A stretch of DNA of 52,063 nucleotides, from positions 1 to 52,063 of the forward strand of contig CANRFU010000002.1 of the NCBI GenBank assembly GCA_947629975.1, in the 5' to 3' direction. How positions within the stretch are numbered: position 1 is the first letter of the stretch; every line of letters starts with the position of its first letter. Shown piece after piece: positions 34,003-42,665 of this stretch. The position numbers and the translations under genes are program-made. Below the pieces are notes generated by a model. It was given only the letters and a program-made list of their open reading frames with translations, searched no databases and had not been told where the DNA came from. This DNA is from an uncultured Oscillospiraceae bacterium (lineage in GTDB: Bacteria > Bacillota > Clostridia > Oscillospirales > Oscillospiraceae).

Positions 34003-37000
34003 ATGAGCCAGGTATTTCGCTGCTTTGTGGAGAAACGGAAGGGCTTTGACGTGGAGGCCCGGCGCCTGCTGCGGGAGCTGCGGGACCAGCTGGGCGTCCG
34101 CGCCCTGCTGAACGTCCGCCTGCTGAACCGCTACGACGTGGAGGGCATCAGCCGGGAGGTGTACGAACAGGCCAAGACCACCGTGTTCTCCGAACCCCAG
34201 GTGGACGTGGTGTACGATGAGGACTTCCCCATGCCCCTGGCGGCGGGGGCGCTGCTGGCGGTGGAGGCCCTGCCGGGGCAGTTCGACCAGCGCTCCGACT
34301 CCGCCGCCCAGTGCATCCAGCTGCTGGCGGGGGTGGAGAAGCCCCTGGTGGCCAACGCAAGGGTCTATCTGCTCCAGGGCGGCTTTTCGGGGGAGGAGCT
34401 GGAGAAGATTAAGGGCTACCTCATCAACCCGGTGGAATGCCGGGAGGCCGCGCTGGGCAAGCCGGAGACGCTGGCCGTGGACCACCCCGCCCCGGCGGAT
34501 GTGCCCGTCATCGAAGGGTTCACCGGGCTGGACGAGAGCGACCTCGCCGCCCTGCTGGAGCGGTACGGCCTTGCCATGGACCTGGCCGATCTGAAGTTCC
34601 TCCAGGACTACTTCAAAAACGAGGAGAGGCGGGACCCCACCGTCACCGAGGTGCGGGTAGTGGACACCTACTGGTCCGACCACTGCCGCCACACCACCTT
34701 CTCCACCCATCTGGACGACATCGAGATCGGCGATGCGGATGTGAAGGCCGCCTACGAGCGCTATCTGGCCGCCCGGGTGGAGGTCTACGGGGAGGAAAAG
34801 GCCGCCAAGCGGCCCAAAACGCTCATGGACATCGCCACCCTGGGCACGAAAGTGCTGAAAAAGCGGGGCCAGCTGCCCGAGCTGGACGAGAGCGAGGAGA
34901 TCAACGCCTGCTCCATCCACGTCCCCGCTGAGGTGAACGGCGAGACCCAGGACTGGCTGCTCATGTTCAAGAACGAGACCCACAACCACCCCACCGAGAT
35001 CGAGCCCTTCGGCGGCGCGGCCACCTGCATCGGCGGCTGCATCCGGGACCCCCTGTCCGGCCGGGCCTTCGTCCACCAGGCCATGCGGGTCACCGGCGGC
35101 GGCGACCCCACCGTGCCCATGAGCGCCACCATCGAGGGCAAGCTGCCCCAGCGGAAGCTGGCTCAGACGGCGGCGGCGGGCTATTCCTCCTACGGCAACC
35201 AGATCGGCCTGGCCACCGGCCACGTGGCGGAGGTCTACCACGAGGGCTACATCGCCAAGCGGCTGGAGTGCGGCGCGGTGGTGGCGGCGGCCCCCGCCGA
35301 CCATGTGCGCCGGGAGCGCCCCGCGCCCGGGGACGTGGTCATCCTGCTGGGCGGCCGCACCGGCCGGGACGGCATCGGCGGGGCCACCGGCTCCTCCAAG
35401 AGCCACAACAAAAAATCGCTGACCACCATGGCCAGCGAGGTGCAGAAGGGCAACGCCCCCGAGGAGCGCAAGCTCCAGCGGCTGTTCCGGGACGGGGCGG
35501 TCACCCGGCTCATCAAGCGGTGCAACGACTTCGGTGCCGGCGGCGTCAGCGTCGCCATCGGCGAGCTGGCCGACGGGCTGGAGATCGACCTGGACGCGGT
35601 GCGGAAAAAGTACGAGGGCCTGGACGGTACCGAGCTCGCCATCTCCGAGAGCCAGGAGCGGATGGCGGTGGTGGTGGCCCCCGAGGACGAGGAGCAGTTC
35701 ATCGCCGCCGCCACGGCGGAGAACCTGGAGGCCTACCGGGTGGCCGTGGTCACCGAGAGCCCCCGGATGGTGATGACCTGGCGGGGCCAGACGGTGGCCG
35801 ACCTCTCCCGCGCGTTTCTGAACACCAACGGCGCGGTGAAGCACGCCGCCGTCTCCGTGGCGAAGACCGACCGGGCCGCCCTGGGCCAGCCCCGGTTCCA
35901 CAGTCTGCGGGAGATGGCGGCCAGCCTGAAGACCGCCTCCCGCCGGGGCCTTGTGGAGCGGTTCGACGGCTCCATCGGCGCGGGGAGCATCCTCATGCCC
36001 TTCGGCGGCCGGACCCAGACCACCCCGGCCCAGGCCATGGCGGCCCTGCTGCCCGCCATGCCGGGGGAGGAGACCGACCAGGCCAGCGTCATGGCCTACG
36101 GCCTGGACCCGGACCGGATGACGGCGGACCCCTATGCCGGGGCCATGGACAGCGTGGTCACCTCCCTGACCAAGATCGTAGCCGCCGGCGCGGACTACAA
36201 GGACGCATACCTCACTCTCCAGGAGTTCTTTGAGAAGCTGCGGGACGACCCCGCCCGCTGGGGCAAGCCCTTCGCCGCCCTGCTGGGGGCCCTGGAGGCC
36301 CAGCTGGACTACGGCTGCGCCGCCATCGGCGGCAAGGACTCCATGTCCGGCTCCTTCCTGGACAAAGACGTGCCCCCCACCCTGATCTCCTTCGCCATCG
36401 CCCCCATCAAGGCGGCGGACGTCCTGTCCCCTGAGTTCAAGGAGGCGGGCCACCCGGTGTATGTCTTCGGCGGCGACGCGCCGGAGAGCACCAGGGCCGA
36501 GTGGGATGCGTTCCACGCGCTGGCCCAGGCCGGAAAAGTCAGAGCCGCGTGGGCTGTGGAGGAGAGCATCGCCGAGGCGGTGATGAAGATGTCCTTCGGC
36601 AACCGTGTCGGCTTCCGCTCCGAGGCGGAGTTGACGGATGAGATGTGGCACATCCCCTTCTACGGGGCCATTGTGGCCGAGCTGACGGAGGAGATCGACT
36701 GCCCCTATGCCCGGCGCGTCGGCGTCACCACCACCGAGCCGGCAATTACGCTGGGTGATGATTCCGCCGCAATCAACGAACTGTTATCGCTGAACGAGGG
36801 CGTTCTGGAGGACGTGTACCCCACCAGGGCCGGCAGCGCCGAGCCGGTGGAGACCATCTCCTGGGACAAGCGCTCCCCGGCGGTGTTCTCCGGGAAGATC
36901 GCCCGGCCCAGGGTGGTCATCCCCGTGTTCCCCGGCACCAACTGCGAGTACGACTCGGTCCGGGCCTGCCTGCGGGCGGGAATGGACGCCGAGACGGTGG

Positions 37001-37701
37001 TCATCCGCAACCTGACCCCGGAGGATCTGACCGCATCCGCCGCCGACCTGGAGGCGGCCGTCAAGCGCTCCCAGATCGTCTTCCTGCCCGGCGGCTTCTC
37101 CGGCGGCGACGAGCCCGACGGCTCCGCCAAGTTCATCGTGTCCTTCCTCCGCAACCCCCGCCTCACCGACGCAGTCCACGACCTGCTGAACTACCGGGAC
37201 GGCCTGATGCTGGGCATCTGCAACGGCTTCCAGGCCCTGGTCAAGCTGGGCCTGGTCCCCTACGGCGAGATCCGCCCGGCGGAGGAGAACGGCCCCACCC
37301 TGACCTACAACCTCATCGGCCGGCACCAGAGCCGGTATGTCACCACCCGGGTGGCGTCGGTCCAGTCCCCCTGGATGCTGAAATCCCACGTGGGCGACCT
37401 TCACGCCGTCCCCGTGTCCCACGGCGAGGGCCGCTTCGCGGCCTCCCCGGAGCTGGTCAGACAGCTCATCGCGAACGGCCAGGTGGCCACCCAGTACGTG
37501 GATCTGAACGGCGTGCCCTCCATGGACATCGCCGCCAACCCCAACGGCTCGGTCATGGCCATCGAGGGCATCTTCTCCCCCGACGGCCGGGTCTTCGGCA
37601 AGATGGGCCACACCGAGCGGGCGGGGCGGCACATCGCGAAAAACGTCCCCGGGGACAAGCTCCAGCCCATCTTTGAGAGCGGGGCGCTGTATTTCCGCTG
37701 A
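34003..37701 (+). CDS. purL: Phosphoribosylformylglycinamidine synthase, single-chain
   Basis: Catalyses the fourth step of purine synthesis, FGAR plus glutamine and ATP to FGAM. The 1232-residue chain contains synthetase and glutaminase domains in one. Motifs are DHCRHTTF, the ATP-site NETHNHPTEIEPFGGAATCIGG, GATGSSKSH and a second synthetase-domain region GGKDSMSG. The C-terminal amidotransferase has PGTNCEYDS, LGICNGFQALV with the catalytic cysteine and HGEGRF. The ATG at 34003 is preferred, because the GGAG at 33992 is seven bases away; the ATG six bases earlier is too close. No other pur gene is nearby. Confidence 0.97.
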   Translation: MSQVFRCFVEKRKGFDVEARRLLRELRDQLGVRALLNVRLLNRYDVEGISREVYEQAKTTVFSEPQVDVVYDEDFPMPLAAGALLAVEALPGQFDQRSDSAAQCIQLLAGVEKPLVANARVYLLQGGFSGEELEKIKGYLINPVECREAALGKPETLAVDHPAPADVPVIEGFTGLDESDLAALLERYGLAMDLADLKFLQDYFKNEERRDPTVTEVRVVDTYWSDHCRHTTFSTHLDDIEIGDADVKAAYERYLAARVEVYGEEKAAKRPKTLMDIATLGTKVLKKRGQLPELDESEEINACSIHVPAEVNGETQDWLLMFKNETHNHPTEIEPFGGAATCIGGCIRDPLSGRAFVHQAMRVTGGGDPTVPMSATIEGKLPQRKLAQTAAAGYSSYGNQIGLATGHVAEVYHEGYIAKRLECGAVVAAAPADHVRRERPAPGDVVILLGGRTGRDGIGGATGSSKSHNKKSLTTMASEVQKGNAPEERKLQRLFRDGAVTRLIKRCNDFGAGGVSVAIGELADGLEIDLDAVRKKYEGLDGTELAISESQERMAVVVAPEDEEQFIAAATAENLEAYRVAVVTESPRMVMTWRGQTVADLSRAFLNTNGAVKHAAVSVAKTDRAALGQPRFHSLREMAASLKTASRRGLVERFDGSIGAGSILMPFGGRTQTTPAQAMAALLPAMPGEETDQASVMAYGLDPDRMTADPYAGAMDSVVTSLTKIVAAGADYKDAYLTLQEFFEKLRDDPARWGKPFAALLGALEAQLDYGCAAIGGKDSMSGSFLDKDVPPTLISFAIAPIKAADVLSPEFKEAGHPVYVFGGDAPESTRAEWDAFHALAQAGKVRAAWAVEESIAEAVMKMSFGNRVGFRSEAELTDEMWHIPFYGAIVAELTEEIDCPYARRVGVTTTEPAITLGDDSAAINELLSLNEGVLEDVYPTRAGSAEPVETISWDKRSPAVFSGKIARPRVVIPVFPGTNCEYDSVRACLRAGMDAETVVIRNLTPEDLTASAADLEAAVKRSQIVFLPGGFSGGDEPDGSAKFIVSFLRNPRLTDAVHDLLNYRDGLMLGICNGFQALVKLGLVPYGEIRPAEENGPTLTYNLIGRHQSRYVTTRVASVQSPWMLKSHVGDLHAVPVSHGEGRFAASPELVRQLIANGQVATQYVDLNGVPSMDIAANPNGSVMAIEGIFSPDGRVFGKMGHTERAGRHIAKNVPGDKLQPIFESGALYFR

Positions 37702-37716
37702 GGACCGCTTTGGCGC

Positions 37717-37752
37717 AAAAAGGGACCGCTCCGGCCGGAGCGGTCCCTTTTT
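37717..37752. terminator. Bidirectional terminator between purL and the YerC-like gene
   Basis: An 18-bp perfect palindrome (AAAAAGGGACCGCTCCGG/CCGGAGCGGTCCCTTTTT) lies between the two converging stops. It has five A on one side and five T on the other, so it works in both directions. Confidence 0.92.
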
Positions 37753-37757
37753 GCAGA

Positions 37758-38057
37758 TCAGCTTTGCCTGGCCTCTTTCCTCCGCTCGATGGCCTCCCGG
37801 AAGCCGCCCTTCCCGAAGGAGAAGATGCGGTTCACCCGGCTGATGGTGGCGGAGCTGGCTCCGGTCTTTTCCAGGATCTCGGTGTACACCAGGCCCTCGT
37901 CCAGCAGCAGGGCCACGTCGAACCGCTGCTCCATGGCCCGCAGTTCGCCCACGGTGCACAGATCGTCAAAAAAAGCCTGACATTCCTCCATGTTTTTCAA
38001 CTGTAAAATGCTCTCGTAGAGCGCCAGACTGCGCTCTTTGTTCCCCATCCTAGGCAT
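37758..38057 (-). CDS. YerC/YecD-type TrpR-related regulator
   Basis: A 99-residue DNA-binding protein of the Trp-repressor superfamily. The helix-turn-helix is in RFDVALLLDEGLVYTEILEKTGASSATISRVNR, where the TGASSATISRVNR recognition helix matches the YerC group. The start is the ATG at 38057, with GAGGAGGAG upstream; an ATG 12 codons earlier lacks one. The role of YerC proteins is poorly known; a link to purine or polyamine metabolism cannot be read from the sequence. It has its own promoter at 38148-38120. Confidence 0.88.
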   Translation of the reverse strand: MPRMGNKERSLALYESILQLKNMEECQAFFDDLCTVGELRAMEQRFDVALLLDEGLVYTEILEKTGASSATISRVNRIFSFGKGGFREAIERRKEARQS

Positions 38058-38119
38058 GGCGGTCTCCTCCTCTGTATATCGTCTTTGCGGCAAGATGCGG
38101 CGCCCCCGCGAATATCCTT

Positions 38120-38148
38120 ATTTTAACACAAAAGTTGAATAAAGTAAA
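38120..38148 (-). promoter_or_regulatory. Promoter of the YerC-like gene
   Basis: On the minus strand TTTACT (38148-38143) and TAAAAT (38125-38120) are separated by 17 bp. The ATG is 63 bp downstream. Confidence 0.65.
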
Positions 38149-38179
38149 CTGTTTTTTGCTTCTCATTCCGGCGAAAGTG

Positions 38180-38188
38180 TGGTATACT
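38180..38188 (+). promoter_or_regulatory. Extended -10 promoter of the phosphoesterase gene
   Basis: TGGTATACT forms a TG-N-TATACT extended -10 box, 29 bp before the ATG at 38217. No good -35 box was seen at standard spacing. Confidence 0.5.
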
Positions 38189-38216
38189 GGTTCCATTCTG
38201 CGAGAGGAGGGCGGCC

Positions 38217-39335
38217 ATGGGAGGGAAAGCGACTGTGATCCGTCCGGCGATCGAGCCGGGCCGCCGGGTGCTGGCCGTCAGCGACATCCACGGCAACCTG
38301 CCCTTCCTGAAGGGCCTGCTGAAGACGGTCTGTTTCTCCCGCGACGATGTGCTCATCCTCATCGGCGACATTCTGGAGAAGGGCAGCCAGAGCCTTGACA
38401 CCCTTCGGTATGTGATGGAGCTGTGCAGGGAGCACACCGTCTACCCCCTCTGCGGCAACTGCGACCACATCGACCGCACCTTTCTGGAGGGCGGCTCCGG
38501 CGTGGACGCCGACCTGACCCCCGTGTTCCGGTTCTGGAGAGAGCGGGCCCTCATCAACCAGCTGGGGGCGGAGCTGGGCCGCCCGCCTGTGGAGAGCGAG
38601 GCCGAGCTGCCCGCCCTCCGGGCCGCCATCCGGGAGCATTACCCGGAGGAGACCGCCTTCCTCTGCAATCTGCCCCACATCCTGGAGGCGGGGAATTTCA
38701 TCTTCGTCCACGGCGGCATCCCCCGGGAGGACCGGCTGGAGGAACTGTCCGCCTACCGCTGCATGAAGAACGACGATTTCATGGGCCAGGGCCTGTCCTT
38801 CCGCAAGTGGGTGGTGGTGGGCCACTGGCCGGTGACCCTGTACCGCGCCGATATCCCCGTCGCCCGGCCCCTGATCGACAGGGAGCGGCATATCGTGTCC
38901 ATCGACGGGGGGTGCGTCCTCAATCTGGACGGCCAGCTGAACGCCCTCATCATCCCGGACATCACCGGGGACGACATGAGCTATGCGGCCTATGACGGTC
39001 TCCCCGTGGTGGTGGCGGAGGACGGCCAGGCCCCTTTGGAGGACCCCGTCAACATCCGCTGGAGCGACAGCGCCGTGGAGGTCCTCCGGGAGGAGGGGGA
39101 CTGCGCCTGGTGCCGCCACGTCAGTTCCGGCCGGGAGCTGTGGATTCTGAAGGAGTACCTCTACCCCCGCCGGGCCGACGGCCGCATCCACTGCGAGGAC
39201 GCCACCGACTATCTGCTGCCCGTATCCCCCGGGGACCGGCTGTCCCTGGTCCGCCGGAGCAGCCGGGGCTGCCTGATGAAAAAAGACGGGGTCACCGGCT
39301 GGTATCTGGGCCGGTTCCGCGCGGTAGACAAATAA
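38217..39335 (+). CDS. Calcineurin-like metallophosphoesterase
   Basis: A 372-residue cytoplasmic phosphatase. The dimetal motifs are AVSDIHGN (Asp23, His25), LIGDILEKG (Asp51), GNCDH (Asn81, Asp83, His84), FVHGGIP and VGHWPVT. The C-terminal 120 residues (from EDGQAPLEDPVN on) form an extra domain not recognised. Substrate unknown; relatives include serine/threonine phosphatases and diadenosine-tetraphosphate hydrolases. GAGAGGAGGG precedes the ATG. Confidence 0.85.
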   Translation: MGGKATVIRPAIEPGRRVLAVSDIHGNLPFLKGLLKTVCFSRDDVLILIGDILEKGSQSLDTLRYVMELCREHTVYPLCGNCDHIDRTFLEGGSGVDADLTPVFRFWRERALINQLGAELGRPPVESEAELPALRAAIREHYPEETAFLCNLPHILEAGNFIFVHGGIPREDRLEELSAYRCMKNDDFMGQGLSFRKWVVVGHWPVTLYRADIPVARPLIDRERHIVSIDGGCVLNLDGQLNALIIPDITGDDMSYAAYDGLPVVVAEDGQAPLEDPVNIRWSDSAVEVLREEGDCAWCRHVSSGRELWILKEYLYPRRADGRIHCEDATDYLLPVSPGDRLSLVRRSSRGCLMKKDGVTGWYLGRFRAVDK

Positions 39336-39541
39336 CCAGCTTGACCGATAATTTTTCCGTCAAGTTTTCCCCCACAAAATCCGACAAAATATTACATTTT
39401 TGGGAGGAGTTTGTGAGCGGGAAGGGCCGGTTTTCAACAACTTCCACCGGAACTTCCACAACCTTTTTCAAAAAACAGCGGTAGACATAATATCTGTCAA
39501 GGGGGGAATCCGCCGTCTTTTCCCACAAAAATGACAGACGG
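39336..39541. other. AT-richer intergenic region left of the insertion sequence
   Basis: No gene is seen. The stretch is clearly less GC-rich than its surroundings. CTGTCA (39494-39499) can pair with TGACAG (39532-39537), and GCCGTC (39512-39517) with GACGGC (39537-39542), as alternative stems. The ACAAAA motif recurs several times. Before the insertion it was probably continuous with the upstream region of miaB. Confidence 0.5.
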
Positions 39542-39567
39542 CGACAAAATCCGGCCTTTTGTCCGCC
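39542..39567. repeat. 26-bp direct repeat, left flank of the insertion sequence
   Basis: CGACAAAATCCGGCCTTTTG plus TCCGCC; the same 26 bases recur at 40628-40653. It abuts the left end of the element exactly. Its core GACAAAA/TTTTGTC is an inverted repeat. Confidence 0.85.
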
Positions 39568-40627
39568 TGTAGGTTTGTCAATGATATTGGACAGCGAAGG
39601 CAACAGGAGAAAGCCAGTGGAGCGGTCTCATCGGCAGGTTATTGGAGCGGCGGTTGTGGGCTGAGAGCTGGATCGCAAAGTCCTCCAGGGAGTAAAAGGC
39701 GTGGCAGGAATAGAAGCGCTTCTGATCCTCCCGGTGGCTGCGCTCCACCTTGCCATTGTGTCTGGGTGTGTACGGTCGAATCAGCTTGTGCCGAACGCCC
39801 AGTTCCATAGCCGTCTGCTCAAAAAGAGTGAGACGGTCTTTCTTGGTGTTGGAGAAGCGATTGGTGAACTCAAAGCCATTATCGGTTTGGACACATTCCA
39901 CTTTGATCCCTTTACGGGCAAACCACTTATACAACCGTCTGAGGAAATCCGCCGAGGAATAGGTGGATTGTTCGGGATAGGCCCACAGAAACCGCAGCCT
40001 GGTGAACTCGTCGATGGCGGTGTACTGGTATAGGCGCAGTTCCGGGTCTGTGACGCAGCGGCGGGGGACCACCTTCACATCCACCTGGACTCGCTGGCCG
40101 GGATAGGTCATCTGCTGATAGGGCTTGGGCTGATAAGCTTTCTTAGCCTTCTTCGCCGGGAACATCCCCAGTTTCCGCATAACATGGTACAGGCTTTCCG
40201 GGCGGCGGGAATATCCCCGTTCCTGCATGTGGCTCCACAGCTCAATGAGGCCCAGCCTCGGGTTCCTTCGTCTCATGTCCCGGATAAGTTTCAGTTCTTC
40301 CTCTGTGTGCTGCCTTGGATGATGATGCGGACGGCGGGACCGGCACGCCAGGGACTCCACACTCCCGTCCCAGCGGGCCCGCCAGAAATAGATGTATGAT
40401 CTGCTCTTGTTATACTTCCGGCTGGCTCGCCCCACACCAAATTTCTCCGCATACTTCATTAGGGATTGCCGATAGGCCATGTCCTGTGTTATACTCTTGC
40501 TCATGAGGGGTCCGGTCTCCTTTCGGTTCGTTGGTGTGTGGTAACTCAACTATAACCGATTTGACCGGACCCTTCATATTTTCTTTTACCTATCCCTCCC
40601 TTGTCCAAGATCTATTGTAATCCTACA
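39568..40627 (-). mobile_element. IS481-type insertion sequence, 1060 bp
   Basis: The terminal inverted repeats both begin TGTAGG and share TTGGACA 20 bases in. The left one is 39568-39593. The right one is the complement of 40602-40627. About 19 of 26 positions match. Between them is a single complete DDE transposase gene on the minus strand. The element is flanked by perfect 26-bp direct repeats that abut both ends. Size and single reading frame fit the IS481 family. It looks intact and recently inserted. Confidence 0.88.
39578..40504 (-). CDS. IS481-family transposase
   Basis: A 308-residue DDE transposase. The N-terminal helix-turn-helix region (about 10-60) contains KFGVGRASRKYNKSRSYIYFW. 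The integrase core has the three acidic residues Asp142 (QVDVKVV), Asp208 (VQTDNGFEF) and Glu254 (HNGKVERSH). The stop lies inside the left terminal repeat. The start ATG at 40504 has AAGGAG 12 bases upstream, a long spacing; an in-frame ATG 15 codons earlier is possible. No frameshift or internal stop is present. Confidence 0.92.
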   Translation of the reverse strand: MSKSITQDMAYRQSLMKYAEKFGVGRASRKYNKSRSYIYFWRARWDGSVESLACRSRRPHHHPRQHTEEELKLIRDMRRRNPRLGLIELWSHMQERGYSRRPESLYHVMRKLGMFPAKKAKKAYQPKPYQQMTYPGQRVQVDVKVVPRRCVTDPELRLYQYTAIDEFTRLRFLWAYPEQSTYSSADFLRRLYKWFARKGIKVECVQTDNGFEFTNRFSNTKKDRLTLFEQTAMELGVRHKLIRPYTPRHNGKVERSHREDQKRFYSCHAFYSLEDFAIQLSAHNRRSNNLPMRPLHWLSPVAFAVQYH

Positions 40628-40653
40628 CGACAAAATCCGGCCTTTTGTCCGCC
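40628..40653. repeat. 26-bp direct repeat, right flank of the insertion sequence
   Basis: An identical copy of 39542-39567, starting at the first base after the right end of the element. The bases beyond the repeat differ on the two sides. Confidence 0.85.
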
Positions 40654-40721
40654 GCCCTTGTGTCCCGCGCGATTTTGTGGTATCATATCCTCTCACCACA
40701 CAGCATATGGAGGGAATCCCC

Positions 40722-42134
40722 TTGGAGCGAACCACTCCCGTCATCCCCGCCGGGGAGATCCGGCGGCAAAGAGAATACTGCGGGGAGCTGCGGGCCCGCA
40801 ACGCCGCCCTGCCCGTCCCGCCCACCGCCTGGGTGGACACCTACGGCTGCCAGCAGAACGAGGCCGACTCCGAGCTGATCCGGGGGATGCTGGCCGACAT
40901 GGGCTACGCCGCGGCGGACAGCGGGGAAGGGGCCGACGTGATCGTCATCAACACCTGCGCCATCCGGGAGCACGCGGAGCAGCGGGTATTCGGCAACCTG
41001 GGCGCCCTGGTCCACGGCAAGCGGAGAAACCCCGGCCAGATCATCTGCGTGTGCGGCTGCATGGCCCAGGAGGAGCATGTGGCGGAGCGCATCCGGCAGT
41101 CCTACCGGCATGTGGACCTGGTGTTCGGCCCCCAGTCCCTGTGGAGGTTCCCGGAGCTGTTCCGCCGGGTGTATCTGCGCCGCGGCCGGGTGTTCGACCG
41201 GGACGAGTCCGCCGGGGCCATCGCGGAGGGGCTGCCGGTGCGCCGGTCCGGCTCCATCAAGGCCTGGGTGTCCATCATGTACGGCTGCAACAACTTCTGC
41301 ACCTACTGCATCGTCCCCTACGTCCGGGGCCGGGAGCGCAGCCGGGAGCCGGAGGTCATCCTCAGCGAGATCCGGGAACTGGCGGAGCAGGGGTATAAGG
41401 ACATCACCCTGCTGGGCCAGAACGTGAACTCCTACGGCAAGGACCTGGGGGAGGATGTGGACTTTCCCGCCCTTCTGGAGCGGGCCAACGCCATCCCTGG
41501 GGACTTCCTGCTGCGGTTCATGACCTCCCACCCCAAGGACGCCGGCGAGCGCCTGTTCGATGTCATGCGGGACTGCGAAAAGGTGGCCCCCGTCATCCAC
41601 CTGCCCTTCCAGTCGGGGAACACGCGGGTGCTGGCCGCCATGAACCGGCGGTACACCCGGGAGCAGTACCTGGACAAGGTCCGCGCCCTGCGGGAGCGCA
41701 TCCCGGACGTGGTGCTCACCAGCGACGTGATCGTGGGCTTCCCCGGGGAGACGGAGGCGGAGTTCGGGGACACCCTCTCCCTCATCCGGGAGGTCCGGTT
41801 CGACGCCCTGTTCACCTTCATCTACTCCCCCCGGAAGGGCACCCCGGCGGCGGAGATGCCCGACCCCTTCTCCCGGGCGGAAAAGCAGGTGTGGTTCGAC
41901 CGCCTGGTGGAGGAGCAGAACGCCATCTCCCTGGAGAAGCACCGGGCCTACATCGGCAAGACCCTCCGCTGCCTCATCGACGGGAGGGGGGAGGACCCCC
42001 GCAGCAACCTCAGCGCCCGCACCGCCGGCAACCGGCTGGTGCACCTGAACGGGGATGAGTCCCTCATCGGCCGGTTCCGGGAGGTCCGGATCACCGGGTG
42101 CTCCACCTGGGCGCTGTTCGGGGAACTGGTATAG
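40722..42134 (+). CDS. miaB: tRNA-2-methylthio-N6-dimethylallyladenosine synthase
   Basis: A radical-SAM methylthiotransferase that modifies A37 of tRNAs reading codons that begin with U. The N-terminal cluster cysteines are in DTYGCQQNEAD (Cys43), VINTCAIREHAE (Cys79) and VCGCMAQEE. The radical-SAM motif is MYGCNNFCTYCIVP (Cys189, 193, 196). GQNVNSYG and a C-terminal TRAM domain follow. The start is probably the TTG at 40722, because GGAGGG lies seven bases before it. An in-frame ATG at 40707 is itself part of that ribosome site and has none upstream. The insertion sequence sits about 95 bp upstream and may alter expression. Confidence 0.93.
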   Translation: MERTTPVIPAGEIRRQREYCGELRARNAALPVPPTAWVDTYGCQQNEADSELIRGMLADMGYAAADSGEGADVIVINTCAIREHAEQRVFGNLGALVHGKRRNPGQIICVCGCMAQEEHVAERIRQSYRHVDLVFGPQSLWRFPELFRRVYLRRGRVFDRDESAGAIAEGLPVRRSGSIKAWVSIMYGCNNFCTYCIVPYVRGRERSREPEVILSEIRELAEQGYKDITLLGQNVNSYGKDLGEDVDFPALLERANAIPGDFLLRFMTSHPKDAGERLFDVMRDCEKVAPVIHLPFQSGNTRVLAAMNRRYTREQYLDKVRALRERIPDVVLTSDVIVGFPGETEAEFGDTLSLIREVRFDALFTFIYSPRKGTPAAEMPDPFSRAEKQVWFDRLVEEQNAISLEKHRAYIGKTLRCLIDGRGEDPRSNLSARTAGNRLVHLNGDESLIGRFREVRITGCSTWALFGELV

Positions 42135-42161
42135 ATCCATTCGTCTTTGCAAGGAGCCGCT

Positions 42162-42665
42162 ATGACCAGACAGGACATCACCATCCAATGGCTGGCTTAC
42201 GGCGCGGCGCTCATCCTGGCCGCGACGGTGAATTACTATGTCCTGGCGCCCATGCCCATGGCGCTGCCGCTGATGATGCCGGCGGCGGCGGTGGCGGGGG
42301 GCGTGCTGGAGGGGCCCGCGTTCGGCGCCCTCTACGGGGCGCTGGCCGGGCTGATGATGGCCGGGCTGGGCCACGCCGGCGATGGCTGCATCCTGGCCTG
42401 CGGGCTGGCGGGCTGGCTGGCGGGACTGGCCGCCCAGCATGTGCTCCGCCGGGATCTGCTGGGCCACATGATCTGTTCCGCCGCCGTCCTGGCGGCCTGG
42501 GAGGCGTGGCAGGTGGGCAGCCGCCTGCTGGCGGGGCTGGCCCCGCTGGAGGTGCTGGCCGGGGTCGCCCTGCCGGAGCTGGGCTGGTCCCTGGCGCTGA
42601 CCCTGCCGGTCTATTGGGTCGAGCGGTTCTGCTGCGTCCGGTTTGGGAGGATAGCTCATGAATGA
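42162..42665 (+). CDS. mreD: MreD-like rod-shape membrane protein
   Basis: A 167-residue hydrophobic protein with about five membrane segments. Its size, topology and position directly before penicillin-binding protein 2, which it overlaps by eight bases, are those of MreD of the elongasome. Sequence alone is weakly diagnostic. mreB and mreC are not in the window. AAGGAG precedes the ATG at 42162. Confidence 0.7.
   Translation: MTRQDITIQWLAYGAALILAATVNYYVLAPMPMALPLMMPAAAVAGGVLEGPAFGALYGALAGLMMAGLGHAGDGCILACGLAGWLAGLAAQHVLRRDLLGHMICSAAVLAAWEAWQVGSRLLAGLAPLEVLAGVALPELGWSLALTLPVYWVERFCCVRFGRIAHE

Noticed and set aside
33979-36651. Minus-strand open frame opposite purL
   Set aside because: A composition artefact of the GC-rich purL coding strand; purL motifs are complete on the plus strand.
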